Assembly (NCBI GenBank): GCA_030444405.1
Contig: JARFPM010000011.1
Location: 1-47,544, forward strand
Direction of reading: 5' to 3'
Origin: Nitrospira sp.
GTDB taxonomy: Bacteria; Nitrospirota; Nitrospiria; Nitrospirales; Nitrospiraceae
Length of the DNA stretch: 47,544 nucleotides
This document shows positions 1-6,704 of this stretch, in pieces. Position 1 is the stretch's first letter. Every line of letters starts with the position of its first letter. Below the pieces are notes generated by a model. The model made no database searches. It saw only the letters and a program-made list of their open reading frames with translations, and had not been told where the DNA came from. The position numbers and the translations under genes are program-made.

Positions 1-459
1 ATTGTACCGTTCTACTGGAATGCTGTTCATATCGCTGAAGACTTTCTCTCGTTCATCCGCATTGATCACGTTATCGATTGCCGGATAGAGCGCCCGCTCT
101 TCCTTCCTATTATGAGAGCTCAATAGGTTTAACAGCGCCTGCTCGTCCTGATCGGTATCGAGATTCTGCCCTTCCACCTTTTGGTGAATCGCGTCAAGCA
201 ACTGCTTGATTTGGCTATGCTCATGCCGCATTATGGGCGTCGGTCCGTCCTCGATCATGCCGGTTTTCTCTTCCCACATCGGGAACAGCAGCTCCTCCTC
301 CCACACGATATGCCGCTGAAGGCCGACTTTGAATTCCTTGAAGGCTTCCCTGGCCTTGGCAAAGTCCGATCGCTTCGATGTTTGAAAGGTCTTGAACAAC
401 TCATCCAGCCGATCGTGGTCCTTTTCATAAAACGCTGTAACGGTCTCCTGCTCATTCAT
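1..459 (-). CDS. Hemerythrin-like HHE-domain protein (3' end cut by window edge)
   Basis: The frame is open from ATG at 459 to the left edge (153 codons, no stop), so the C-terminus is missing. The start is preceded by AAAGGAGAAGG about 9 bases upstream. The product is a hydrophilic alpha-helical protein with the spaced His/Glu pattern of hemerythrin HHE domains: DHDRLDEL near residue 14, RHIVWEEELLFPMW near 49, MRHEHSQIK near 77 and SHNRKEERALYP near 120. In this family these residues bind a non-haem di-iron centre that senses or carries O2 or handles NO. The next gene upstream encodes a cytochrome c'-like lipoprotein, which suggests a shared role with NO or O2; that is inference. The family call is fairly secure, the ligand is not known. 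Confidence 0.8.
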   Translation of the reverse strand, partial: MNEQETVTAFYEKDHDRLDELFKTFQTSKRSDFAKAREAFKEFKVGLQRHIVWEEELLFPMWEEKTGMIEDGPTPIMRHEHSQIKQLLDAIHQKVEGQNLDTDQDEQALLNLLSSHNRKEERALYPAIDNVINADEREKVFSDMNSIPVERYN

Positions 460-575
460 GACGCCGTCCTTCTCCTTTGCAGATAGAGATATGAGCCTAT
501 AGCCGATCACGGGTCACACAAGCAAGCCCGTTCTTTGATGTGGGCCATCTCCCTAAACCATTCGCGGGTGGCGGT

Positions 576-1097
576 TCACGACCGATCCCTGACTTTGTAC
601 TCTTGATGACAGGCCACACAGGTCTTCAAGACGTTGTTGAACGGCGTGAGGATTTGTTTCAGATCCCGGGTCGGGATGCTGCGCGCCAATTCTACCGCGG
701 CTTCATGATGCGCCATGGTCAGGTCGTGATAGGCCGATGGGAATTTGTCCAACTCTTGCAGGGCCATCGCCTGCCGATGTGTGAAGTAGCCGAGATGGGA
801 TTCGGCGAGGCCTTGTGCCAACTCATAGTCCTCTTCAACCAACGCGTTCACGATCGCTTGAATCGTTTCGAGGTGCTGCAGCATCACCGCACGATGCTCC
901 TTCCCGGCCGGTGATGACAACGGAATCGAGTACCTCGTATCTGGGGTCAGATACGGATTCGGTCGCGCGACGGTATGCGCAGGTGCACCTCCAGTACAAC
1001 CAGCTGATAACGAAATGGATAGCGCACCCAGAAGCAATCCGGGAAGGAGAATTCCTTTCGCCTTACTCATAAATGGCAGAGGCACAACTTGAAACAT
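576..1097 (-). CDS. Cytochrome c'-like lipoprotein with C-terminal CXXCH
   Basis: A 173-residue exported protein. The N-terminus has a hydrophobic stretch ending in a lipobox (LSAGC, Cys near residue 34), so it is probably anchored in a membrane facing the periplasm. The middle is helical and His-rich, and a single haem motif TCVACH lies about 10 residues from the C-terminus. A haem site at the very end of a helical bundle is the hallmark of cytochrome c' proteins, which bind NO or serve in electron transfer. ATG at 1097 is chosen because GAAGGTCGAG precedes it; an internal ATG at 1070 would give a more classical signal peptide but has no ribosome-binding site. Its neighbour on the same strand is a hemerythrin. 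No close relative is recognised. Confidence 0.72.
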   Translation of the reverse strand: MFQVVPLPFMSKAKGILLPGLLLGALSISLSAGCTGGAPAHTVARPNPYLTPDTRYSIPLSSPAGKEHRAVMLQHLETIQAIVNALVEEDYELAQGLAESHLGYFTHRQAMALQELDKFPSAYHDLTMAHHEAAVELARSIPTRDLKQILTPFNNVLKTCVACHQEYKVRDRS

Positions 1098-1397
1098 CTC
1101 GACCTTCGCTCAATACAATCAATCAGTTAACAGTATCAGGCCCGCTCGGCCAGTCTTGCGTCGTCGTCTCATTCCCTTCCGGAATCAAAAGATGTACAAG
1201 CGACTTATCATTGATATCACCTCGAGCAATGCGCGTGCCTCCGCTCCGCGTGTCAGGAGCACGGTGGTTGTCTTGCATCGACAAGGATTTCATGGCCCCT
1301 TCAGACCGAGGGCACTGATGCAGAACGCACCAATTGGAACCCTCGCTTTGTTAACCCAGGGGTGCTGATGCCGGCATTGCTGACAGGTTGTTGCTGA
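1098..1397. other. Intergenic region without recognisable gene
   Basis: About 300 bases between the cytochrome c'-like gene and a fragmentary ORF. Short open frames exist on both strands but none has a ribosome-binding site or recognisable protein features. The minus-strand part nearest 1097 should hold the promoter of the cytochrome gene; no convincing -35/-10 pair was found. Confidence 0.5.
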
Positions 1398-1505
1398 TCA
1401 GCCAAGCCTGTGGTTCAATTTCAGCGCGGCGTAGATTGTTTCGTAAACCTGCGGTTCCAGCATTGCATGGATTCCACTCAGCTTACTATTAGCACTTTCA
1501 CGTGC
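1398..1505 (-). pseudogene. Unidentified 35-codon gene fragment beside the arsD remnant
   Basis: Directly downstream of the arsD remnant, in another frame, 35 codons stay open between a TAA at 1506-1508 and a TGA at 1398-1400. The translation includes the stretch SGIHAMLEPQVYETIYAALK, which reads like a genuine helical protein C-terminus rather than random sequence. There is no start signal; the only ATG (1463) is internal and lacks a Shine-Dalgarno sequence. I do not recognise the parent protein. It may be the tail of a gene brought to this place by the rearrangement that broke arsD. This is inference and could be chance. Confidence 0.3.
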
Positions 1506-1629
1506 TTATGGTCCGCTGCCACGCCGACTCGAGGTCTGCGGCAAAGTTCACCAATCCCTGATCCACATCGACGCCGCACACACCAGTGTTGCAGCATATC
1601 GCTGGGTCATAGACCTCAATCTTAACTAT
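1498..1629 (-). pseudogene. arsD: arsD remnant (truncated arsenic metallochaperone), ATA at the start position
   Basis: Minus-strand translation gives 43 codons that match the N-terminus of ArsD, the As(III) metallochaperone and weak repressor that normally hands As(III) to ArsA. Visible features are KIEVYDPAICC, then TGVCG, then LVNFAADLE. Cysteines fall at residues 12, 13 and 18, exactly the As(III)-binding positions of classical ArsD. After FAADLE the similarity stops and a TGA follows at 1498-1500; family members run to roughly 100-120 residues. GGAGG sits six bases before codon 1, but codon 1 reads ATA instead of ATG. No arsA is present nearby. It lies 47 bases beyond the arsC stop on the same strand, the expected place in an ars operon. 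Best read as a decayed gene. Confidence 0.75.
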
Positions 1630-1676
1630 GGTGATCCTCCATGACATCTCGAAACACGAGTGACCCTCAATGCTGG

Positions 1677-2159
1677 CTATGGAAGCTTGGCAATGTTGTC
1701 CAGCTCCACCTTGAACGGCTCACGATCCTTCCAGAGCCAGTCGAACGGCAATTTTAGGAACGCTTCGATGCGGGCTCGTAACGTGCGATAGGCCTGCTCG
1801 AACTTCGCGTCAATTTCAGCGTCGCTCCCGGTCGCTTTGGCCGGATCTTCCACTCCCCAATGGGCACGCAATGCCGGGCCGAGATAGGCCGGGCAGGCTT
1901 CTCCGGCTGCATTCCCACACACCGTGATGACGAGATCCGGAATGGCCGGAAGGTCGTCCCACGACTTACTATGCAAGCCAGCGGTCGCAATCCCTTCGCG
2001 CTGTAGTAAGGCCAGGGAGCGCGGATGGACCATCCCAGTCGGATGGCTCCCCGCACTCATGGCGCGCCACTCAGGCCCTGCGAGGGCATTAAATGTGGCC
2101 TCCGCCAACACGGAGCGGCAGGAGTTGCCGGTGCACAGAAATAAGACGGAGCGTGTCAT
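1677..2159 (-). CDS. arsC: Arsenate reductase, low-molecular-weight phosphatase type
   Basis: A 160-residue enzyme of the low-molecular-weight protein tyrosine phosphatase fold, predicted to reduce arsenate to arsenite with thiol donors. The P-loop CTGNSCR (Cys9-X5-Arg15) is at the N-terminus and the segment IPDLVITVCGNA (near residue 75) carries a further Cys typical of thioredoxin-coupled ArsC. The C-terminal DP-containing loop (VEDPAKA) matches the family. ATG at 2159 is chosen because it overlaps the TGA of the upstream arsenite exporter (ATGA), which implies translational coupling. An earlier ATG at 2183 would lie inside the exporter gene. Product arsenite would then leave through that exporter. 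Confidence 0.9.
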   Translation of the reverse strand: MTRSVLFLCTGNSCRSVLAEATFNALAGPEWRAMSAGSHPTGMVHPRSLALLQREGIATAGLHSKSWDDLPAIPDLVITVCGNAAGEACPAYLGPALRAHWGVEDPAKATGSDAEIDAKFEQAYRTLRARIEAFLKLPFDWLWKDREPFKVELDNIAKLP

Positions 2160-3253
2160 GCGGAGCCCTCCGCTGGGAACCAATCACGAGTCCGATTGCA
2201 CACAGCGCAGACGGACAACATGACCGGGACTTCCACCAACACTCCCACCACCGTGACCAGCGCGGCTCCTGATTCGGGTCCGTACAACGCGATGGCCGTG
2301 GCCACCGCAAGTTCAAAGAAGTTGCTCGCCCCAATGAGCGCCCCTGGTGCGGCCACAGCGTAGGGCACGCCCAGCCATTTCATCAGGCCATAGGCCAGCG
2401 ACGAATTGAAATAGACCTGAACAAGGATCGGGATGGCAATCAAGAGTACATGAAATGTCTTCCCCAGAATATTCTCGGCCTGGAAGGCAAAGATCAGGAC
2501 GAGCGTGGCAAGAAGAGCACCGATGGTGACGGGCGCAAAGCGCGGAAGCAGACTCTGTTCAAACCAGGTCTTCCCGCGTCGGCGGATGAGCCACCGCCGA
2601 AGCAGGACTCCGAGACTCAAGGGAATCACAATGAAGGCCATCACCGAGTACAGCAAGACTTCGAACGGAACGCTCAAGGATGACGCGCCGCTGACGAGAA
2701 ACCCCACCAGGGGAGCAAAGAGGACCAGCATGATGAGATCGTTCACTGATACCTGCACCAGGGTATAGGCCGGATCGCCATCCGTGAGATAGCTCCAGAC
2801 GAACACCATGGCAGTACAGGGTGCCGCAGCCAGGATGATCGCCCCGGCAATGTATTGATCCGCGTCCCCTGGAGTAATCCAGGCCGAGAACACATACCGG
2901 AAAAAGAGCCACGCCAAGAAGGCCATGGAAAAGGGCTTCACGACCCAGTTGACGAACAACGTGACCAGCAAGCCTCGTGGCCGTTTCCCCACATCGCGCA
3001 GCGCCGCAAAATCGACCTTCATCATCATCGGGATGATCATCAGCCAGATCAAAACGGCAATCGGGACATTGACGTGACTCCCTTGGCCAAATTCGAGGCT
3101 TCTGAGCACCTGCATGGTCTCCGGCGCCCACTGCCCCAACAGAATTCCCGCCACCATACAGAGCCCCACCCAGACAGTGAGGAAGCGTTCGAAGACATTG
3201 AGCCGTTTTTCACTCGGCTCCGCACAGAGCTCAGGATGTATGGCAATATCCAT
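2156..3253 (-). CDS. acr3: ACR3-family arsenite efflux permease
   Basis: A 365-residue inner-membrane protein with about ten hydrophobic segments, predicted to extrude As(III) (or antimonite). ACR3 hallmarks are present: the conserved Cys in APCTAMVFVWS near residue 146, followed by SVNDLIML, and EVPVMLSVC near the C-terminus. ATG at 3253 has GGGGAGGTC about 6 bases upstream; the preceding in-frame GTG is less likely. It sits between arsR and arsC on the same strand, and its stop overlaps the arsC start. Length is normal for the family. Expression should be released by ArsR when arsenite binds. Confidence 0.92.
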   Translation of the reverse strand: MDIAIHPELCAEPSEKRLNVFERFLTVWVGLCMVAGILLGQWAPETMQVLRSLEFGQGSHVNVPIAVLIWLMIIPMMMKVDFAALRDVGKRPRGLLVTLFVNWVVKPFSMAFLAWLFFRYVFSAWITPGDADQYIAGAIILAAAPCTAMVFVWSYLTDGDPAYTLVQVSVNDLIMLVLFAPLVGFLVSGASSLSVPFEVLLYSVMAFIVIPLSLGVLLRRWLIRRRGKTWFEQSLLPRFAPVTIGALLATLVLIFAFQAENILGKTFHVLLIAIPILVQVYFNSSLAYGLMKWLGVPYAVAAPGALIGASNFFELAVATAIALYGPESGAALVTVVGVLVEVPVMLSVCAVCNRTRDWFPAEGSA

Positions 3254-3306
3254 CACACGACCTCCCCTGACCGTATTCGATCTCTCATTGGGTATCCCCT
3301 CTACTG

Positions 3307-3322
3307 ATCAACCAAAGTTGAT
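3307..3322. promoter_or_regulatory. Inverted repeat between arsR and acr3, possible ArsR operator
   Basis: ATCAACCAAAGTTGAT is a perfect 6+6 inverted repeat with a 4-base centre, located between the arsR stop and the acr3 start. ArsR/SmtB operators are imperfect dyads of ATCAA/TTGAT type, so this may be a second operator or an internal regulatory site. It could also form a short RNA hairpin. Binding is inferred. Confidence 0.45.
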
Positions 3323-3340
3323 TGCTCAGCGCTAAAACAA

Positions 3341-3664
3341 TTACAAACACCGGGATGAGGTGCCGACTCGTCGGCGTGAGCCTCGTAACGACTCGACGAC
3401 CGCCTCCAACTCCTCCAGGGTTTCTTGATCGAGGGAATAGTAGATCCACCGCCCCTCGGGACGATCCATAATGAGTCCTGCGTCCTTGAGCACTTTCAAA
3501 TGAAAGGATAGGCGCGACTGCGCCGTCTTCATCACGTCGGTGAGGTCGCACACACATTGCTCACCGCCCTTCAGACGCTCCATGATCTCCAACCTCGTGG
3601 GGTCTGACAGCGCGTGGAAGAGACTTACACCTTTGTCTCGTCGCTTGGGAATGGTGGTTGCCAT
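3341..3664 (-). CDS. arsR: ArsR-family arsenic-responsive repressor
   Basis: A 107-residue winged-helix repressor of the ArsR/SmtB family. The N-terminal dimerisation helix is followed by LSDPTRLEIM, the metal-site motif CVC (Cys37, Cys39), a recognition helix region TAQSRLSFHLKVLKDAGLI and a beta-wing RPEGRWIYYSL. As(III) binding to the Cys pair releases DNA in characterised members. It is the first gene of the ars operon. The ATG at 3664 has no Shine-Dalgarno sequence, and a strong promoter ends only about 9 bases upstream, so the mRNA may be leaderless. A downstream start would cut into the dimerisation helix. The C-terminus carries one more Cys near the end. Confidence 0.9.
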   Translation of the reverse strand: MATTIPKRRDKGVSLFHALSDPTRLEIMERLKGGEQCVCDLTDVMKTAQSRLSFHLKVLKDAGLIMDRPEGRWIYYSLDQETLEELEAVVESLRGSRRRVGTSSRCL

Positions 3665-3672
3665 GCGTCATT

Positions 3673-3700
3673 CATATAACAACAATTATTGATGTGTCAA
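3673..3700 (-). promoter_or_regulatory. arsR promoter with overlapping dyad operator
   Basis: On the minus strand TTGACA (3700-3695) and TATATG (3678-3673) are separated by 16 bases, a strong sigma-70 pattern. The spacer holds ATCAATAATTGTTG with the dyad CAAT-A-ATTG, resembling ArsR/SmtB operators, so repressor binding would block polymerase. The -10 element ends about 9 bases before the arsR ATG. Confidence 0.65.
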
Positions 3701-3776
3701 GAGCGGAGGCGATGGATGTGGAAACGAGTGGCAGTACAAGCTCGTTGGGACCTTCAACAGGAACAGATAAGATAGG

Positions 3777-4121
3777 ATGATGATAGAAGAAGAGCGGGAA
3801 CACTTCCGCGCGAAACTGACCGCGATGCAGGGCGAGATCCGCGCCATCAGCGGGTCTGCGGCCCAGGATCTCAAGCCGCTGGTGCTCGATCACACCAGCG
3901 TCGGCCGGGTGTCTCGTATAGACGCGATACAGCTTCAGCAGATGTCCCAGGAAGCCACGCGCCGACGGCAGCAACATCTGGTCAAAATTGATGGGGCGTT
4001 GCGCCGCATCGAATCAGGGCGCTTTGGCCTGTGCTTTCTGTGCAGAATAGAGATCGACCTTCGCCGCCTGAGCGCGGACCTCACGATCACGCGATGCCGC
4101 GACTGCGTTGAGGCGTTGTAA
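3777..4121 (+). CDS. DksA/TraR-type C4 zinc-finger protein
   Basis: A 114-residue protein with an N-terminal coiled-coil (residues about 1-78, rich in Glu, Gln and Arg) and a C-terminal four-Cys zinc finger: CFLC (86, 89) and CRDC (107, 110). This is the DksA/TraR architecture; such proteins enter the RNA polymerase secondary channel and tune transcription under stress. It is shorter than DksA (about 150), closer to the TraR/YbiI-like class. Two tandem ATGs (3777, 3780) are possible starts; only a weak AGG precedes. It is divergent from arsR with 112 bases between them. The next gene in the same direction is a truncated ZIP transporter, so a deletion may have fused this gene's 3' flank to that relic. 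Confidence 0.8.
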   Translation: MMIEEEREHFRAKLTAMQGEIRAISGSAAQDLKPLVLDHTSVGRVSRIDAIQLQQMSQEATRRRQQHLVKIDGALRRIESGRFGLCFLCRIEIDLRRLSADLTITRCRDCVEAL

Positions 4122-4184
4122 CGGACCACTGTCCTATTCCACGCTGTTGACCATCTCGGCGTCGTCCCCAGCCTGTCGTTCGTA

Positions 4185-4715
4185 TTGGGTGGACTCGTGC
4201 TCTTCTTCATCCTTGAACGTCTGATGATTTGGCGGCATTGCCATGTGGTCGGGCGCTGCGAGACCCACCGGACTTCCGGCCACCTCATCTTGATTGGGGA
4301 TACGCTCCACAACTTCGTGGACGGCATCGTGTTGGCCGCGGCATTTCTCTCCTCCATTCCCCTCGGCATTGCAACTGGGCTCGCCATCATCGCCCATGAG
4401 GTCCCGCAAGAGGTCGGTGATTTTGCCATCCTGATCGAGAGTGGGTTCTCAAAGAAACGCGCCTTCATCTGGAACATGCTCTCCGGAAGCGCCACCATTC
4501 CTGGCGCGCTCGTGAGTCTCGTGGCACTCGACTCGATCCAACCTGCCACACCCTACGTCCTTTCACTCTCGGCCGCGGGTTTCCTGTATATCGGTCTCGC
4601 CGACTTGATCCCGGGATTGCATGAGCGACTACGGCCTGGTATCGGCATCGCACAGTTCCTGTTCATCATGCTTGGGATCGCCCCGATTCTGCTTCTCCAA
4701 GGCGGCCATGGCTAA
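4185..4715 (+). CDS. ZIP-family metal transporter, N-terminally truncated (probable pseudogene)
   Basis: The frame encodes the C-terminal part of a ZIP (GufA-like) divalent-metal transporter. The metal-site helices are intact: HNFVDG (TM4, residues 42-47) and HEVPQE (TM5, 71-76), with further hydrophobic helices to the end. ZIP proteins of this class are about 240-270 residues; here only 177 follow the TTG at 4185. Recognisable ZIP-like sequence continues upstream in frame (FHAVDHLGVVPS) back to 4122, where the stop codon of the zinc-finger gene closes the frame. So the first two or three helices, roughly 75-80 residues, are absent and no ribosome-binding site is visible. The downstream part has no frameshift. 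A complete ZIP gene is present at 19872-20666. Confidence 0.75.
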   Translation: MGGLVLFFILERLMIWRHCHVVGRCETHRTSGHLILIGDTLHNFVDGIVLAAAFLSSIPLGIATGLAIIAHEVPQEVGDFAILIESGFSKKRAFIWNMLSGSATIPGALVSLVALDSIQPATPYVLSLSAAGFLYIGLADLIPGLHERLRPGIGIAQFLFIMLGIAPILLLQGGHG

Positions 4716-4721
4716 ACCCCG

Positions 4722-5567
4722 TTAGGAGCAGAGACCCAATGCCGCCTCGATCGCCTGGAGATGTGCCTGAACCTGCCTCTGTAGCGGCGACCGGCCTGCC
4801 TCAAGAGTTAGGGAACAGGGGATTCCTTGGGCGAATCCATACAACGCCATGGGCCACCCATTAGGATTTCCAAACGTGGGATGCCTCACAATGACTCCGC
4901 CATCGGTTGACCTCCCGTCGATCGTCGCATCAAGATTCACGGGCATAATCGTGCGAATCCGTTCGAGCACACGGTGTCCGATATCCGCCCCAGGCCGAAC
5001 CGTCTCGTACAGATAATAGCCGGCGCTATCTGCATCTACGTGGAGCTCCAGGCTCAGATCAAACCGTTGTTGTGCCACCGACTGAACGAACAGGACCTCT
5101 TGCGGCGGGTGCGACGAGTTGAACTCCCGGTTCAGATCGCGCCCGTCACCGTTTTCACGTGTGTCATGTTCATAGCCCCACGGGTTGAGGCAGGGAAGCA
5201 TCGTGATATCCCACCGATGAAGAAACTTCATATAGGCGTGAGACTCAAGCCATTCACACAACCCTTCCACTCCGGCGAGCTCATCGCCATGAATGCCGGC
5301 AGACAGCAACACGCGCTGCGGCGCGCCGCTTCCCAGGACGACTTGCATGAACTCATAGGTCTTGCCTGCCGCGGTGAACTCATGAAGACCCAACCTCGCC
5401 TCGCGATCCATACTCACAGCCAAACGGACCCTTTCGACCAGGTGGGTATACCCTCGTAGGGCTGCGGGGTTCATGAGAGACCGAGCGTCATGAGGATCAG
5501 ATTGTTTCAAGGACATGCCGATCCGCGTCGTGTCGCAGGCATCGGGCTTGAAGCACTCGGGGCGCAT
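4722..5567 (-). CDS. M14-type zinc carboxypeptidase / AstE-aspartoacylase-like hydrolase
   Basis: A 281-residue soluble protein with the zinc site of the M14 / succinylglutamate desuccinylase superfamily: GIHGDELAGVEGL (His-x-x-Glu, near residue 92), LNREF near 145, SLELHVDA (second zinc His, near 174) and the catalytic Glu in TLEAG near 257. Members hydrolyse amide bonds in C-terminal amino acids or N-acyl amino acids; which one applies here cannot be told. The start is uncertain: ATG at 5567 gives the longest frame but lacks a clear ribosome-binding site, and ATG at 5516 is an alternative. The gene converges on the truncated ZIP with 6 bases between stops. Confidence 0.75.
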   Translation of the reverse strand: MRPECFKPDACDTTRIGMSLKQSDPHDARSLMNPAALRGYTHLVERVRLAVSMDREARLGLHEFTAAGKTYEFMQVVLGSGAPQRVLLSAGIHGDELAGVEGLCEWLESHAYMKFLHRWDITMLPCLNPWGYEHDTRENGDGRDLNREFNSSHPPQEVLFVQSVAQQRFDLSLELHVDADSAGYYLYETVRPGADIGHRVLERIRTIMPVNLDATIDGRSTDGGVIVRHPTFGNPNGWPMALYGFAQGIPCSLTLEAGRSPLQRQVQAHLQAIEAALGLCS

Positions 5568-5676
5568 TATTCAAAAGCCGCACCATCACGTGGATTCCAA
5601 TAACTGTGGCACAAGCCTCATCCTGGACGTCTTTCCGGGGATGTGCCCAAGATATACATTATCTCCTCGTTCAGCG

Positions 5677-6690
5677 TTAGCTGCTTGACCGCTCGGTCGT
5701 ACTATGCCAGCTGTGCAACACTCGCATGTAATTGACTCGCTCAAAGGCCTGCGGATCGGGGCACCGCATAAGATTCATGCTGCCCTGCATCTGGCCCAAC
5801 GAGTGATATTCGTGCTCTTCCATCCAGCGGACCATCTCCTGTCGAATCGTTTGGAGACGCTCCGGTCCATGCTGGAGCAGAGCCGACACCAATTGCACCG
5901 CATGGGCCCCGGCCATGACGGCTTTGATGGCATCCACGGCAGTATGGACGCCGCCGGTTACCGCCAGCGAGGCGCGAATGTGTCCAGACAGCACCGCGAG
6001 CCAGCGCAGCCGGAGCAAGAGTTCTGACGAATCGGAAAGTTGCAACCGGGATACGACCTCCAACGTCTCCACATCGATATCGGGCTGATAGAAGCGATTA
6101 AACAGCACAAGTCCGTCTGCGCCGAGGCCATCCAGCTGTGAGGCCATGTGCGCGAAGGAGCCGAAAAATGGGGAAAGTTTGACGGCGACCGGAATCGTGA
6201 CGGAAGCCTTGACCTTGCGCAAGATGTCCAAGGCCCGTTGCTCGACGGCCTGTCCGTCTTCCTGCGGATTGGTGGCGATGACGTAAAAGTTGAGTTCGAG
6301 CGCATCTGCGCCAGCCTGTTGGATCATGCGCGCATAGTCCAGCCAACCGGTCGCCGTCGTGCCGTTCAAGGAGCCGATGACCGGCACATGGACCGCGGCT
6401 TTAATCCGCCGGATCTGTTCCAAATAGGGTTCCGGACCGACTGAGAGTTCATCGCAACAAGGAAAGTACGAGGGCGCTTCCGAGAAGGAGTCGGTATGCG
6501 CTTCGATGTGACCGAGCGTCTGTGCGCGTTCCCCGGTGATCTGCTCCTCAAAGAGCGAGTGCATGACAATCGCCGCCGCGCCGGCGTCCTCCAAACGTTT
6601 CACCATGTCCAGATCATCGACCAGGGGCGATGCGCCGGGCATGAGCGGGTGCGGCAGCGACAAGCCGAGATACGTCGTGGATAGGTCCAT
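5677..6690 (-). CDS. Dihydroorotate dehydrogenase-like FMN protein (nifJ partner)
   Basis: A 337-residue TIM-barrel protein resembling class 1 dihydroorotate dehydrogenase: MDLSTTYLGLSLPHPLMPGA at the start, DALELNFYV near 135, VAVKLSPFF near 170, FNRFYQPDID near 197 and the C-terminal FMN-phosphate region LAVTGGVHT near 240. It lies 14 bases beyond the nifJ stop, on the same strand, and so is almost surely cotranscribed with it. Proteins of this type often accompany pyruvate:ferredoxin oxidoreductase, and their substrate is not established. ATG at 6690 has GAGGGAAG upstream. A true pyrimidine-synthesis role is possible, but the nifJ linkage argues for a different redox role; this is inference. 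Confidence 0.82.
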   Translation of the reverse strand: MDLSTTYLGLSLPHPLMPGASPLVDDLDMVKRLEDAGAAAIVMHSLFEEQITGERAQTLGHIEAHTDSFSEAPSYFPCCDELSVGPEPYLEQIRRIKAAVHVPVIGSLNGTTATGWLDYARMIQQAGADALELNFYVIATNPQEDGQAVEQRALDILRKVKASVTIPVAVKLSPFFGSFAHMASQLDGLGADGLVLFNRFYQPDIDVETLEVVSRLQLSDSSELLLRLRWLAVLSGHIRASLAVTGGVHTAVDAIKAVMAGAHAVQLVSALLQHGPERLQTIRQEMVRWMEEHEYHSLGQMQGSMNLMRCPDPQAFERVNYMRVLHSWHSTTERSSS

Positions 6691-6704
6691 GCTGACTTCC
6701 CTCT

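Noticed and set aside
1345-1400. GTTAAC/GTTGTT-like core sites near 1350-1395 as an integron attC site
   Set aside because: The R and L boxes do not follow the required consensus, and no integrase or cassette pattern is present.
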